Under the pieces are notes generated by a model that saw only the letters and a program-made list of their open reading frames with translations, did not search any database and was not told the DNA's origin. Position numbers and translations under genes: made by a program. A stretch of 64,000 nucleotides of DNA from Glandiceps talaboti (lineage: Eukaryota; Hemichordata; Enteropneusta; Spengelidae): NCBI RefSeq assembly GCF_964340395.1, contig NC_135551.1:2483501-2547500 (forward strand), read 5' to 3'. Of this stretch, positions 63,851 to 64,000 are shown piece by piece (the first letter of the stretch is position 1; the number at the start of each line of letters is the position of its first letter).

Positions 63851-64000
63851 TATTTTCATACAGCTATCAACTACATGTGTATGTAGTATATTTTGCAGAC
63901 ATTGTATTACCATATTGATTATTTTGCAAACTAGCAGATTATTTTGTGGACTTACTAGCAAAGCGACTATTTTGTATAGTAGTATATAGTAGCACAGTTG

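Larger units (their letters stand above)
43889..64000 (+). other. Probable second intron of tomosyn gene, over 20 kb
   Basis: After exon 2 no further WD40 coding segment (such as the expected FGRPGV block) was recognised on the plus strand up to the window end. The interval is dominated by minisatellites and dispersed repeats. Stretches with nothing recognised are about 43889-45650, 47060-48220, 48440-49500, 52980-54110, 55230-55590, 58510-60820 and 61095-62240. Within 58510-60820 a 60-bp segment is duplicated at 59150-59245. Confidence 0.6.

Noticed and set aside
44000-64000. Further tomosyn exons
   Set aside because: I looked for the next WD40 block after GSLR on the plus strand and found no convincing coding segment with splice sites.

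Overview
This is a 64 kb piece of nuclear DNA from an animal, most likely a marine invertebrate. The reasons are spliced genes with GT/AG introns, BEL/Pao and DIRS retrotransposons, a decayed L1/Tx1-like LINE, and a very heavy load of intronic minisatellites. The sequence does not let me name the phylum. Two host genes are certain and both lie on the plus strand. The rest is intron, intergenic DNA, tandem repeats and mobile elements. I saw no bacterial gene, CRISPR array, rRNA gene or tRNA gene.

Region 1 (1-26424) holds nine exons of coproporphyrinogen III oxidase (CPOX, heme biosynthesis), running from the N-terminal third of the catalytic domain to the stop codon. The first exon or exons lie upstream of the window. 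All eight exon junctions keep frame. The introns are filled with tandem arrays. Three of these arrays are built from sequence that includes an authentic CPOX splice site: a 56-bp unit at 1-1464 with the acceptor, an 87-bp unit at 6066-6645 with an exon end plus donor, and a 34-bp unit at 11655-12306 with an exon end plus donor. The same introns carry a decayed LINE (about 3640-5690) broken by a small MITE with a 9-bp target duplication, a possible exon fragment on the minus strand (3197-3440), and a young, apparently intact BEL/Pao retrotransposon (14496-21332, minus strand). The BEL element sits inside a 36-bp minisatellite. It has 391-bp LTRs, a GAAAG target duplication and a primer-binding site matching tRNA-Phe.

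Region 2 (26425-43260) is intergenic. A microsatellite-headed dispersed repeat (26530-27603, continuing at 33684) is split by a nearly intact DIRS element (about 27604-33683). This element has inverted termini, an internal complementary region, gag, RT/RNase H and a tyrosine recombinase. Its gag frame is broken once by an in-frame TGA. More arrays follow (37, 23 and 27 bp), and a 280-bp fold-back element lies at 40074-40353.

Region 3 (43260-64000) opens with the first two coding exons of a tomosyn (STXBP5/STXBP5L) homologue, which acts in SNARE-dependent exocytosis. A 4-codon upstream ORF lies just before its start. The remaining 20 kb looks like its second intron. It holds at least ten minisatellite arrays and further copies of the dispersed repeat.

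Most long open frames in the window are artefacts of arrays whose unit length is a multiple of three (27, 36, 48 bp), or of arrays with few stops, and they are not genes. The most unusual signal is the repeated link between minisatellite units and CPOX splice sites, which creates dozens of decoy splice sites inside one gene.
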